From JBBROH01 sp038229595 (lineage in GTDB: Bacteria; Chloroflexota; Chloroflexia; QHBQ01): DNA of 25,619 nucleotides. Location: the NCBI GenBank assembly GCA_038229595.1, contig JBBROH010000036.1:1-25619 (forward strand). The letters run 5' to 3'. This document shows, piece after piece, positions 7,407 through 14,349 of this stretch (positions within the stretch are counted from its first letter, which is position 1; the number at the start of each line of letters is the position of its first letter). The position numbers and the translations under genes are program-made. The notes beneath the pieces were generated by a model. It was not told the origin of the DNA, made no database searches, and worked only from the letters and a program-made list of their open reading frames with translations.

Positions 7407-7748
7407 ATGCTTACCCTGATCCGCAAGGGGGTTAGTACCGCACCAGTGCTGCTGGTTGGTTCGGACGAGGAGATCAGTTTTGGGGCTGCCGTGCTGCGCT
7501 ACGAGGTTGGGCGGGTGGTTGCTCGCTACGGCCTCTGGGTAGTCACGGACTACGGCATCGAGTGCCTCGGCCTCAGCTATCCAATCGAGGCCGAGCGGCT
7601 GGACGAGCAGAATTGGCTGGAGCGCATGGCAGAGAAGAACTGGGTGGACGCAGTGGACTTCGCTGCCGCCTACCAGCACGCCCTGCGCTACCACGTGGTC
7701 AACCACAGCTACATCGAGAACGACAGCCCCTGGCTGAAGGCGGCTTGA
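7407..7748 (+). CDS. Small protein of unknown function, probably SOS-regulated (113 aa)
   Basis: 113 aa from the ATG at 7407, supported by a GGGAGGGAGA Shine-Dalgarno about 7 nt upstream. An in-frame GTG at 7296 would fall before the promoter and is rejected. It has no signal peptide or membrane segment. The protein has beta-rich segments (APVLLVGSDEEISFGAAVLR, GLWVVTDYGIECLGLSYPI) and then a tryptophan-rich helical half (NWLERMAEKNWVDAVDFAAAYQHAL). I do not recognise a family. It stands alone between a terminator on each side. The perfect promoter with an overlapping LexA-type box suggests a gene kept silent and induced on DNA damage; that role is inference. Confidence 0.82.
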   Translation: MLTLIRKGVSTAPVLLVGSDEEISFGAAVLRYEVGRVVARYGLWVVTDYGIECLGLSYPIEAERLDEQNWLERMAEKNWVDAVDFAAAYQHALRYHVVNHSYIENDSPWLKAA

Positions 7749-7772
7749 GCAACAAGCGGTAGAGAGCTTGAG

Positions 7773-7805
7773 AGGGCCAACCGACGTGCGGTTGGCCCTT
7801 CGCTT
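7773..7805 (+). terminator. Terminator hairpin after the 113-aa gene
   Basis: A perfect 11-bp stem (7773-7783 with 7789-7799), with a 5-nt loop, is followed by a weak T-rich stretch (TCGCTTT). It lies between converging genes and may stop both, though the T-tract is poor on either strand. Confidence 0.6.
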
Positions 7806-7822
7806 TGCTACTGTGGGTTGGG

Positions 7823-9640
7823 TTAGCGGCGCACGAGGCGGCGGCTACCGAAGCCAACTAGTACGAGGCTGCCCGCGACCAGCAGCAGCCAGCCCCAGGC
7901 AAAGTCGGCGGGACTGCTACCAGTGCGCGGCAGGCCGGGCATCATTGCGGTTGGCTGCATCATCGCGGTCGGTGCGGCGATCATCGTACCAGCCACAACC
8001 GTCGTCGGCTCGGCCATCATCGTCGGCTGCATCATCGCGGTTGGCTGGGCCTGCATCGTGCCGCTCACCAGTGCGGTCGGTTGGGCCTGGGCAACGGCGG
8101 CGACACCCATGCGCCCGTCCAGGGTTGCGCTGATCGTCCCCTGGGTCTGGATCGTGGTGGTCAGCAGGTTGCCAATGTCCACTTTGCTGTCGGTCAGGTT
8201 GGCTCCCTGGGCAAAGAGTTCGCGGTAGCCAGCGGCCACATTCGTCATGAAGTTGGTCGCGCCCACCCGATAGGTCTTGCTCAGGTCGAGCGGCTCATAG
8301 CCAGCCAGGGGGTCGCTGGGGTTCTTCAACACCTGAATGTCAGTCGCCTTGCCGTCGGTCATCTTGAAGCGCACGCCACTCTCCTGGAGGAAGCTGTCGC
8401 TGTTGCGCTTGCTGACGCTCAGGTTGAGCAGGTCGGTGAGTTGCTGACCGCTCAGGTCGGCGGTGACGATAGAGTTCTTGTAGGGGATAGCGGTGAAGAA
8501 GCCCTCCACCGTGATCGGGCCGGGCGGCAGGGTGGCGCGGAACGAGGAGGAGGTGGAGAAGAAGGCGTGGCTGGCTGCGCTGGCCCGCACTACTTCCATA
8601 GACCAGTTGCCCAACACCGTTTCGTTGACGTTGACCCCATCTACGCTCATCTCCACCGCCGACTTGCCCAGCACCTGGAAGCGGTCGGGGTACTTGGCCT
8701 CCAAATCCTTCTGCATCTTGGCGACCTGGGCAGCGTAGTCAGCATCCTGCGGGATCGTGCTGTCCATCTTCACCAGCTTGCCATCAATCGCGCTGACCTT
8801 GTGGCTGCTGTCGAGGGTGACGCTGACCTGCGAGAGGTAGGTGAGGTACTGGAAGGGCGAGATGATGTAGGTGTTGCTGTTCGCTATCTTCGCCCATTCG
8901 CCCTTGAAGTGCGAGTGGGTGCCGAGTACCAGGTCAATGCCAGGGACAGCCTGGGCGATGCGGGTGTCGTCCTCGACCAGGGCGTGGCCGAACAGGACGA
9001 CGAAATCTACCTTCTCCTGCCCCCGCAGGGCGGCCACGATGTTCTGCGCCGTCTTCACCCGGTTGGCGAAGTAGGAACTGGCGACCATGTCGCTGCGCTT
9101 GACCAGCTTGGAGAAGTCCTCGCCCGCCATCGCAAAGGCACCAATCTTCACGCCGTTGATCGTCTTGACGAAGTAGGGCTTGCCGCCAGTGTTGAGCAGC
9201 GGGAAGCCATCCGCATCCACGTAGTTAGCACTGAGGATGGGGTAGGTGGCAGAGGCGGCACAGCGTTGGAAGTCGGCCTGGCCGTAGTCAAAGTCGTGGT
9301 TGCCCATCGCCATCGCGTCGATCAGGCCGTTGAACCAGGGCCACTCGGCGCACTTGTACTCGTCGCTCCAGGTGGGGGTACCCTTGTTCACCGTATCGCC
9401 GCCGCTGAGGACGAGCAGGTTGGGGTTGCTCTTGCGCTGGGCCTTGAGGTAGGCAATGGTGCGCGAGACCCCAGCCTGGTCGCCAGCCCCCTCGGAGTAG
9501 AACGGCACGGCGTGCGAGTGGTAGTCACTGAGGCCAATCAGGGTCACGGTGGTGTCCGCCGACTGGGCGCGGGCGGGCAGGCCCGGCGACAGGATCAGCA
9601 GGGCGAAGCACAGAGCGAGCAAAACAGTTACTTTCTTCAA
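7823..9640 (-). CDS. Secreted, sortase-anchored 5'-nucleotidase-type phosphoesterase
   Basis: 605 aa. A signal peptide (cleavage after ARA, about residue 25) is followed by a calcineurin-like metallophosphatase domain with DYH (39-41), GGD (80-82), GNHDFD (113-118), GH (218-219) and GTHSH (240-244). The 5'-nucleotidase C-terminal domain spans about 345-510, then a Met/Pro/Thr-rich linker (514-569), and the protein ends in LPRTG (570-574), a hydrophobic stretch and RRLVRR, a complete LPXTG sorting signal. UshA-like enzymes dephosphorylate nucleotides outside the membrane; UDP-sugar or cyclic-nucleotide substrates cannot be excluded. The TTG at 9640 is chosen because AAGGAG lies 7 nt upstream; GTG at 9643 is an alternative. 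Phosphate-starvation control is suggested by repeats at 9759-9797. Confidence 0.9.
   Translation of the reverse strand: MKKVTVLLALCFALLILSPGLPARAQSADTTVTLIGLSDYHSHAVPFYSEGAGDQAGVSRTIAYLKAQRKSNPNLLVLSGGDTVNKGTPTWSDEYKCAEWPWFNGLIDAMAMGNHDFDYGQADFQRCAASATYPILSANYVDADGFPLLNTGGKPYFVKTINGVKIGAFAMAGEDFSKLVKRSDMVASSYFANRVKTAQNIVAALRGQEKVDFVVLFGHALVEDDTRIAQAVPGIDLVLGTHSHFKGEWAKIANSNTYIISPFQYLTYLSQVSVTLDSSHKVSAIDGKLVKMDSTIPQDADYAAQVAKMQKDLEAKYPDRFQVLGKSAVEMSVDGVNVNETVLGNWSMEVVRASAASHAFFSTSSSFRATLPPGPITVEGFFTAIPYKNSIVTADLSGQQLTDLLNLSVSKRNSDSFLQESGVRFKMTDGKATDIQVLKNPSDPLAGYEPLDLSKTYRVGATNFMTNVAAGYRELFAQGANLTDSKVDIGNLLTTTIQTQGTISATLDGRMGVAAVAQAQPTALVSGTMQAQPTAMMQPTMMAEPTTVVAGTMIAAPTAMMQPTAMMPGLPRTGSSPADFAWGWLLLVAGSLVLVGFGSRRLVRR
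7934..8101 (-). repeat. Met/Pro/Thr low-complexity linker repeats in the nucleotidase gene
   Basis: This stretch encodes degenerate AQPTA / MMQPT / AAPTAMM units. The DNA repeats variants of GCGGTTGGCTGCATCATC. It forms a flexible spacer between the enzyme and the LPRTG wall signal. The many Met residues are unusual for such linkers, which are more often Thr/Pro/Ser-rich. Confidence 0.7.
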
Positions 9641-9738
9641 CACAAAACTCCTTTTTCCTCTTGGTTGTTGACGGCAGCACGAGGGCGGGGGCAAACACGG
9701 CCCAGCTAGCATCATCTGCTGCCAGCCTGCTGAAGTTT

Positions 9739-9797
9739 AGCATATTGGCGGCAGATATAGTTAAAACAAAGTTAAATCTTGTTTAACGTTTGGTTAA
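9739..9797 (-). promoter_or_regulatory. Pho-box-like array with -10 element for the nucleotidase gene
   Basis: On the minus strand four hexamers, TTAACC (9797-9792), TTAAAC (9786-9781), TTAACT (9775-9770) and TTAACT (9764-9759), recur at exactly 11-bp spacing, placing all four on one helix face. This is the arrangement of PhoP/PhoB boxes in Gram-positive bacteria (TTAACA-like repeats every 11 bp). A -10-like TATGCT (9744-9739), or TAAACT (9739-9734), follows, so the array takes the place of a -35 box as in activated Pho promoters. The leader is about 90 nt. Confidence 0.7.
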
Positions 9798-9833
9798 CAG
9801 TTGCTACGCCCTTGCTGGCGAGGGGATACTGGG

Positions 9834-10325
9834 CTAGAGGCAACCGCAGCGATCAGGCTGCAAACTCAGCCTCCAGACATTGAGGGCGCGGCCCCGCTCT
9901 GGCTGCTCGTGCCAGACGAGGGCGAAGCCGAGGGCGGCGTAGAAGTGGTTGGCGGGGTTGTCTGCTGTACACTTAAGCAGGATGCAGTGCAGGCCACGCT
10001 CCGCCGCCAACCCGCCGAGAGCCGCCAGCATCGCTCGCCCGATCCCCAGCCGCTGCTGCCCCGCCGCCACCGCGATGCTGTAGATTGTAACCTGGCCGTC
10101 CTGTCTAACGTAATACTCGATGTAACCGAGCGGCTGCTCCCCCGCGCGGGCGCAGAGCAGCATACCCGCCTGCTGCGCGCCAGCCAGTGCGCCGCTGGAG
10201 ACGAAGCCAAGCAGCAGCTTGTGAGCCACCGCGATTTGCTTGATCGCAGCTAGGTCGGCGACGGTAGCCGGAGCGACCGTGATGGTGGGGTGGCGTTCGT
10301 CTTGCGCCAGCGTTGCAGTAAGCAC
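9834..10325 (-). CDS. GNAT family N-acetyltransferase
   Basis: 163 aa from a GTG at 10325. The acetyl-CoA loop is QQRLGIGRAM (about residues 90-99), preceded by the strand VTIYSIAV and followed by GLHCILLKCTADNPANHFYAALGF, the usual C-terminal part of the fold ending in YxxLGF. Substrate is unknown. An upstream ATG at 10463 would lie before the promoter at 10331-10360 and run into the divergent moxR-type leader, so it is rejected. The chosen GTG lies only 6 nt past the -10 box, implying a leaderless transcript; a later internal start is possible. The nucleotidase gene lies downstream on the same strand but has its own promoter. Confidence 0.85.
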   Translation of the reverse strand: MLTATLAQDERHPTITVAPATVADLAAIKQIAVAHKLLLGFVSSGALAGAQQAGMLLCARAGEQPLGYIEYYVRQDGQVTIYSIAVAAGQQRLGIGRAMLAALGGLAAERGLHCILLKCTADNPANHFYAALGFALVWHEQPERGRALNVWRLSLQPDRCGCL

Positions 10326-10330
10326 AGGCG

Positions 10331-10360
10331 AGTATAGCCTGCTGGGGGCAGTGCTGTCAA
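10331..10360 (-). promoter_or_regulatory. Promoter of the GNAT gene
   Basis: On the minus strand TTGACA (10360-10355), an 18-bp spacer and TATACT (10336-10331). Transcription would begin at about 10324-10325, essentially at the GTG codon. Confidence 0.75.
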
Positions 10361-10399
10361 CGCGGCAGGTTGGCCTGAACCGCAACTGCAACGATGGGG

Positions 10400-10405
10400 T
10401 ATAAT
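10400..10405 (+). promoter_or_regulatory. -10 element of the MoxR operon promoter
   Basis: A perfect TATAAT with no good -35 hexamer; the nearest candidate is TGAACC at 10376-10381, 18-bp spacing, 3/6 match. The leader to the TTG at 10439 would be about 27 nt. It is divergent from the GNAT promoter, with 40 bp between the -35 region of one and the -10 of the other. Confidence 0.5.
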
Positions 10406-10438
10406 GCTGGGGCGCGAAAAACAAAGGGAGGGTACGGA

Positions 10439-11407
10439 TTGGAAGCGACGATTGACAGCGCAATAGCGCAGGTGGCGGCTCTTGCAGACGGCTTGCGGGC
10501 TAGCGTGGGCCGGGTGATCGTCGGCAAGGAGGGTGCCATTGACCTCCTGCTCACTGCCCTGCTCGCCGAGGGCCACGTGCTGTTGGAGGATGTGCCGGGG
10601 GTGGGCAAAACCACGCTGGCGAAGGCGTTGGCTCGTTCGCTGGCCTGTACCTTCCAACGCCTTCAATTCACCCCCGACCTGCTACCCTCCGACATCGTGG
10701 GCGTGACCGTCTACAACCAGAAGACGGGCGACTTCGAGCGGCACCCCGGCCCGATCTTTACCAACATCCTGCTGGCCGACGAGATCAACCGGGCTGGGCC
10801 GCGCACCCAATCTGCCCTGCTAGAGGCGATGGAGGAGCGACAGGTCAGCGTCGAAGGAGTGACAGCCCCCCTGCCGCGCCCCTTCCTGGTGCTGGCGACC
10901 CAGAACCCAATCGAGCAGGAGGGGACGTTCCCGCTGCCCGAAGCGCAACTAGACCGCTTCCTGGTGCGTCTGAACATCGGCTACCCGACCGAGGGTGAGG
11001 AGCGCGACATTCTGCGCCGCTTCAAAGAAGGTAGCCCCCTGGCCGACCTCGCGCCAGTCGCCAACGCAGCGCAGTTGGTGGCGATGCAGCAGGCAGTGCG
11101 GCAGGTACACGTCAGCCCAGCGGTGGAGAGCTACATCCTGGCTATCGTGCGTGCCAGCCGCGAACATCCGCTGCTAGAACTGGGTGGCAGCCCCCGCGCC
11201 AGCCTCGCCCTCTATCGCACGGGGCAGGCGCGGGCAGCAATGCAGGGCAGGGCCTTCGTGCTGCCCGACGACATCAAGTTCATGGCCGCCGCTGTACTGG
11301 CCCACCGCCTGGTTCGCAGCGGGCGCAGCCGACTGCGGGGGCGCGACAGCCTCGCCATCGTCAGCGAGTTGGTCGAGCAAACACCAGTGCCGGTCGAGCA
11401 GGCTTAG
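10439..11407 (+). CDS. MoxR-family AAA ATPase
   Basis: 322 aa, typical for MoxR. Walker A is GVGKTT (residues 54-59), Walker B LADEINR (112-118, Asp114/Glu115), followed by sensor 1 (VLATQNPIEQEGTFPLPEAQLDRF) and the AAA lid with the sensor 2 region near ASLALYRTGQA. MoxR ATPases act as chaperone-like motors that assemble or activate partner protein complexes, often with VWA or DUF58 proteins encoded alongside. The TTG start is supported by GGGAGG at 10426-10431, 7 nt upstream; an in-frame ATG at 10394 overlaps the -10 box and cannot be in the transcript. It is the first gene of an operon with DUF58 and DUF4129. Confidence 0.93.
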   Translation: MEATIDSAIAQVAALADGLRASVGRVIVGKEGAIDLLLTALLAEGHVLLEDVPGVGKTTLAKALARSLACTFQRLQFTPDLLPSDIVGVTVYNQKTGDFERHPGPIFTNILLADEINRAGPRTQSALLEAMEERQVSVEGVTAPLPRPFLVLATQNPIEQEGTFPLPEAQLDRFLVRLNIGYPTEGEERDILRRFKEGSPLADLAPVANAAQLVAMQQAVRQVHVSPAVESYILAIVRASREHPLLELGGSPRASLALYRTGQARAAMQGRAFVLPDDIKFMAAAVLAHRLVRSGRSRLRGRDSLAIVSELVEQTPVPVEQA

Positions 11408-11414
11408 GGGGGCT

Positions 11415-12827
11415 ATGAGCAAACCACTACGGCGCGGTACTTCGGCGGTCAACAGCGTGCAGGCGTTCTACGACGTGCAGGGGCAGGCCGAGGCAGAGCG
11501 CGAGCAGGCAGGGCAGGAGCCAGCGGGCGAAATCAGCATCGAACACAGCCCTTTCACCCCGCTACTGTTTCGGCGGCTACCCTGGACTTGGGTGATCGGC
11601 GGCTTGCTCGTCTTCGGCTTCTTCTTCACCAACACCCCCCTGCTCGTCCTCGGCGGCCTGCTCGCCTTGATCTACCTGGTTGCCCGCCTGTGGGCTGGCT
11701 ACAGCCTGGCGGCCTTGCAGGTGGAGTGCAAACTGAGCGAAACGCGCCTGTTCTACGGCGAAGGCTTCACTCTCACCTACACGCTCGTCAACAACAAGCC
11801 GCTGCCGTTGCCCTGGCTAGCGGTGGCCGCCGAGGTGCCGGGCGGCCTCAAGCTGACCGACACCGAGGTGCAGAAGGGGGTGCAGGGCAGCGGCGAGTTG
11901 CGGATGGTCTTCTCGCTCAACTGGTACGAGCGGGTCAGCCGCCAGTTCTCTGCCGCGCCCTTGCCACGCGGGGTTTACCAGTTCGGGCGGGCGGTGTTGA
12001 CCAGCGGCGACCTGTTCGGCTTCTTCAAGCGCGACCAACGGCTGCGGCGCGAGCAGGCATTGCTGGTCTACCCGCGTATCGTGCCGGTCGAGCAACTGGG
12101 CCTGCCCGCCGACCTGTTCTTTGGCGAGTTCAAGGCAGCAGCCCGCCCACTGCTGACCGACCCTCTGCGCCCACTAGCCGTGCGCGACTACGCCTGGGGC
12201 GACTCGGCCCGCCACATCCACTGGAAGGCCAGCGCACGCAGCCAAAACCTGCTGACCAGGGTTTATGAGCCGGTCGCCAACCTGCAACTGCACATCGTTC
12301 TCAATCAGGAGACGCACAGCCGCTTCTGGGAGGGGGTGAACAAGGACGCGCTGGAGATGGCGATCACCGTTGCCGCCTCGCTAGCCGAACACGCACTAGA
12401 GGAGGGCTACCAGGTCGGCCTCGCGGTCAACGCCAACACCCGTGAGGGGCGACAATTGCAGGGCAGCAGTGGCAGGGGCTACCAGCTTGAGCCAGTCTAC
12501 CTGCCCGCCAACCGCGACCCGCAGCAGCTAACCCGCATTCTAGAGAGCATGGCCCGGCTGATCGGCTGGGGCGGCCAGCGGCAGGTCGAGTTGCTAGAAC
12601 AGGTCGCCAGCCGCCTGCCACGCGGGGCAACCATGCTGCTGGTCACTGCCGTGCTAGACGAGCAATCGCTGGCGGTGGTGGCCGAGGTGGGGCGGCGCGG
12701 CCACCCGGTCGCCATCGTCAGGGTGGGCAACGCGGGCATCGCGGCGGCGCAAGCTGGGGCGGTCGCCGTCTACGACATCACCGGGGAGGATTACCTTGCA
12801 CTCGCTTCGATCAGTCTCGCCCACTAG
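11415..12827 (+). CDS. DUF58 domain membrane-anchored protein
   Basis: 470 aa. An N-terminal polar stretch is followed by two close hydrophobic segments (about residues 57-94: WTWVIGGLLVFGFFF and LLVLGGLLALIYLVA), a beta-rich region and the DUF58 core with DPLRPLAVRDYAWGDSARHI and HWKASAR (about 249-275). DUF58 proteins carry a degenerate von Willebrand A-like fold and are usually partnered by MoxR. It starts 7 nt after the MoxR stop with only a G-run as ribosome site, suggesting translational coupling, and its end overlaps the next gene by 32 nt. A longer open frame extends upstream to 11184 but lies within the MoxR gene and is rejected. Cellular role unknown. Confidence 0.9.
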   Translation: MSKPLRRGTSAVNSVQAFYDVQGQAEAEREQAGQEPAGEISIEHSPFTPLLFRRLPWTWVIGGLLVFGFFFTNTPLLVLGGLLALIYLVARLWAGYSLAALQVECKLSETRLFYGEGFTLTYTLVNNKPLPLPWLAVAAEVPGGLKLTDTEVQKGVQGSGELRMVFSLNWYERVSRQFSAAPLPRGVYQFGRAVLTSGDLFGFFKRDQRLRREQALLVYPRIVPVEQLGLPADLFFGEFKAAARPLLTDPLRPLAVRDYAWGDSARHIHWKASARSQNLLTRVYEPVANLQLHIVLNQETHSRFWEGVNKDALEMAITVAASLAEHALEEGYQVGLAVNANTREGRQLQGSSGRGYQLEPVYLPANRDPQQLTRILESMARLIGWGGQRQVELLEQVASRLPRGATMLLVTAVLDEQSLAVVAEVGRRGHPVAIVRVGNAGIAAAQAGAVAVYDITGEDYLALASISLAH

Positions 12828-14349
12828 TGTCGGCCACCTGGTCGCCCTCGCGCTGATGGAGAGCGGCTGGCTGACAGCAGTCGGCTTCGTAGTCTACGCC
12901 ATGATCGTGCCAGAGCGCAGCGATTGGCCGTTCACCACCTTCGCGGTCGCTGCTCTCTGGCTGCTGGCGGCCCTGCCTGTGCTGTTCAGCGGGCAGTCAA
13001 CCCGGCGGGGGGCGGCGGTTGCCTTGCCCTTCGTTGGCCTCGGCCTCTACCTGGTGATGGTAGTAGCCGACGGGGGCGACTTCAGCCTGCCGAGCATGAG
13101 GGCGGGCGACGCTTCCTACAAGCTGATCATCATGGTGGCAATGGCGATCATCCTCTGGCTGCGGGGGGTGGCGGCGGGGGCGGCGGCGGGCGACGGCAAT
13201 GACTTCCTGGCCGACGACCTCTACCGCCGCTTCCGCCTCGGCGTGCTGGTGCTGGCCGCCGTCGCCCTGTTCAACCCCGCCATCATCGGCAACGTGCCGA
13301 TTGGCATCCTGCTCAAAGGTCAACTGGGCAGTATCGTAGTCAGCTTCCTGTTCTTTGCCCTGCTCAACCTGGCCTGGAACAACCTTGAGGAGGCGCAGGC
13401 GAACATCAGCCGCTTTGGCGGGTCGGCGCGGCCCCAGCTAGGCATCTGGTTGGTCAGCCTGCTAGTGATCGTCGGGCTGATGGTGCCGCTGACCGCTCTG
13501 CTTGGCGGCTGGAACGGCAACGCCCTCGACCCACTCTCTGGCTTCTTCACCCTGCTGGCTATCGGGCTGGGAACGGTGGGCGGGTTGGTCGGCGGCTTCG
13601 TCAACTTCCTGATCGGCGGCTTGCTGGTGCAGAAGCCGCCCGCTATCAGCCCGCCTACCCCCATCGCTGCTCCGACGGCGGGGGCGAACCTGCCTGCTAG
13701 TCCGCCGCCCTTCACCGACACCGTGATCACCCCGCTTGAGCCGGTGACTAAGGTCAACGACAGCCCGATCCCGCTGATCTTGGCAATCACAGTGCTGCTG
13801 ATCGTCGTCTTCATCCTCCTGCGTCTGGTTGAGCAGCGGGCGGCGAAGCGGCGGCTGACGGTGGGCGCAGAGACGGGCCGTGAGAGCTTTGGCAGTTGGT
13901 CGCTGTTCTTCAACCAGCTTCACCAATGGTTGCAGGGGCTGTGGGCCAGCCTGCTGCTGCGGCTAGGCCTCCGCCAACCACGGGCAGGAGAGGACGAACT
14001 GGCCGCCCTCGCCCGCGACGAGCAGCAGCGTAGCCTGGTCAGCCTGCGCCAGAGCTATCGGACTTTCCTGCGGCTGGCGGCGCAAGGGGGCAGCCCTCGC
14101 CCGCAGCAAACCACCCCGACGGAGTTCCTCACTCTACTGCAAGCCCGCTATCATGACCGCTTCCCTAGCCGCGCCGCCGCCAGCCTGACCACCAGCTATG
14201 TGGCAGCCCGCTACGGGGGGCTGCGCCCAACCCAGGCCCAGGTGATCGCCGCGCAGGAGGCTTTGCGCGAACTAGAGGCTTTCTTCCGCGAAGAAGCGAA
14301 GCAGCAGCAGCGCGGCGGCCCCACACCCAGCCGTCCCCAAGCTGCTTAG
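12796..14349 (+). CDS. Polytopic membrane protein with C-terminal DUF4129 domain
   Basis: 517 aa from a TTG start supported by GGGGAGGA at 12783-12790, inside the end of the DUF58 gene. About eight or nine hydrophobic segments lie between residues 12 and 275 and one more at about 325-345 (IPLILAITVLLIVVFILLRLV). A Pro/Ala/Thr-rich, probably extracytoplasmic, loop (about 277-320) separates them. The cytoplasmic C-terminus (about 405-485) matches DUF4129: RQSYRTFLRLAAQ, TPTEFLTLL, then SYVAARYGG. Elsewhere DUF4129 is often fused to a transglutaminase-like domain in DUF58/MoxR operons; here no transglutaminase domain is visible. It ends in a 4-bp convergent stop-codon overlap with the dehydrogenase gene. 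Confidence 0.85.
   Translation: MHSLRSVSPTSVGHLVALALMESGWLTAVGFVVYAMIVPERSDWPFTTFAVAALWLLAALPVLFSGQSTRRGAAVALPFVGLGLYLVMVVADGGDFSLPSMRAGDASYKLIIMVAMAIILWLRGVAAGAAAGDGNDFLADDLYRRFRLGVLVLAAVALFNPAIIGNVPIGILLKGQLGSIVVSFLFFALLNLAWNNLEEAQANISRFGGSARPQLGIWLVSLLVIVGLMVPLTALLGGWNGNALDPLSGFFTLLAIGLGTVGGLVGGFVNFLIGGLLVQKPPAISPPTPIAAPTAGANLPASPPPFTDTVITPLEPVTKVNDSPIPLILAITVLLIVVFILLRLVEQRAAKRRLTVGAETGRESFGSWSLFFNQLHQWLQGLWASLLLRLGLRQPRAGEDELAALARDEQQRSLVSLRQSYRTFLRLAAQGGSPRPQQTTPTEFLTLLQARYHDRFPSRAAASLTTSYVAARYGGLRPTQAQVIAAQEALRELEAFFREEAKQQQRGGPTPSRPQAA

Noticed and set aside
8081..9709. A 542-aa open frame on the + strand opposite the nucleotidase gene
   Set aside because: It is antisense to a gene with clear motifs, is low in recognisable protein character and has no ribosome site; such frames are common opposite GC-rich genes.
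11184..11414. An N-terminal extension of the DUF58 gene by 77 codons
   Set aside because: The extension lies inside the MoxR coding region in another frame; the ATG at 11415 directly follows the MoxR stop and begins the plausible protein.
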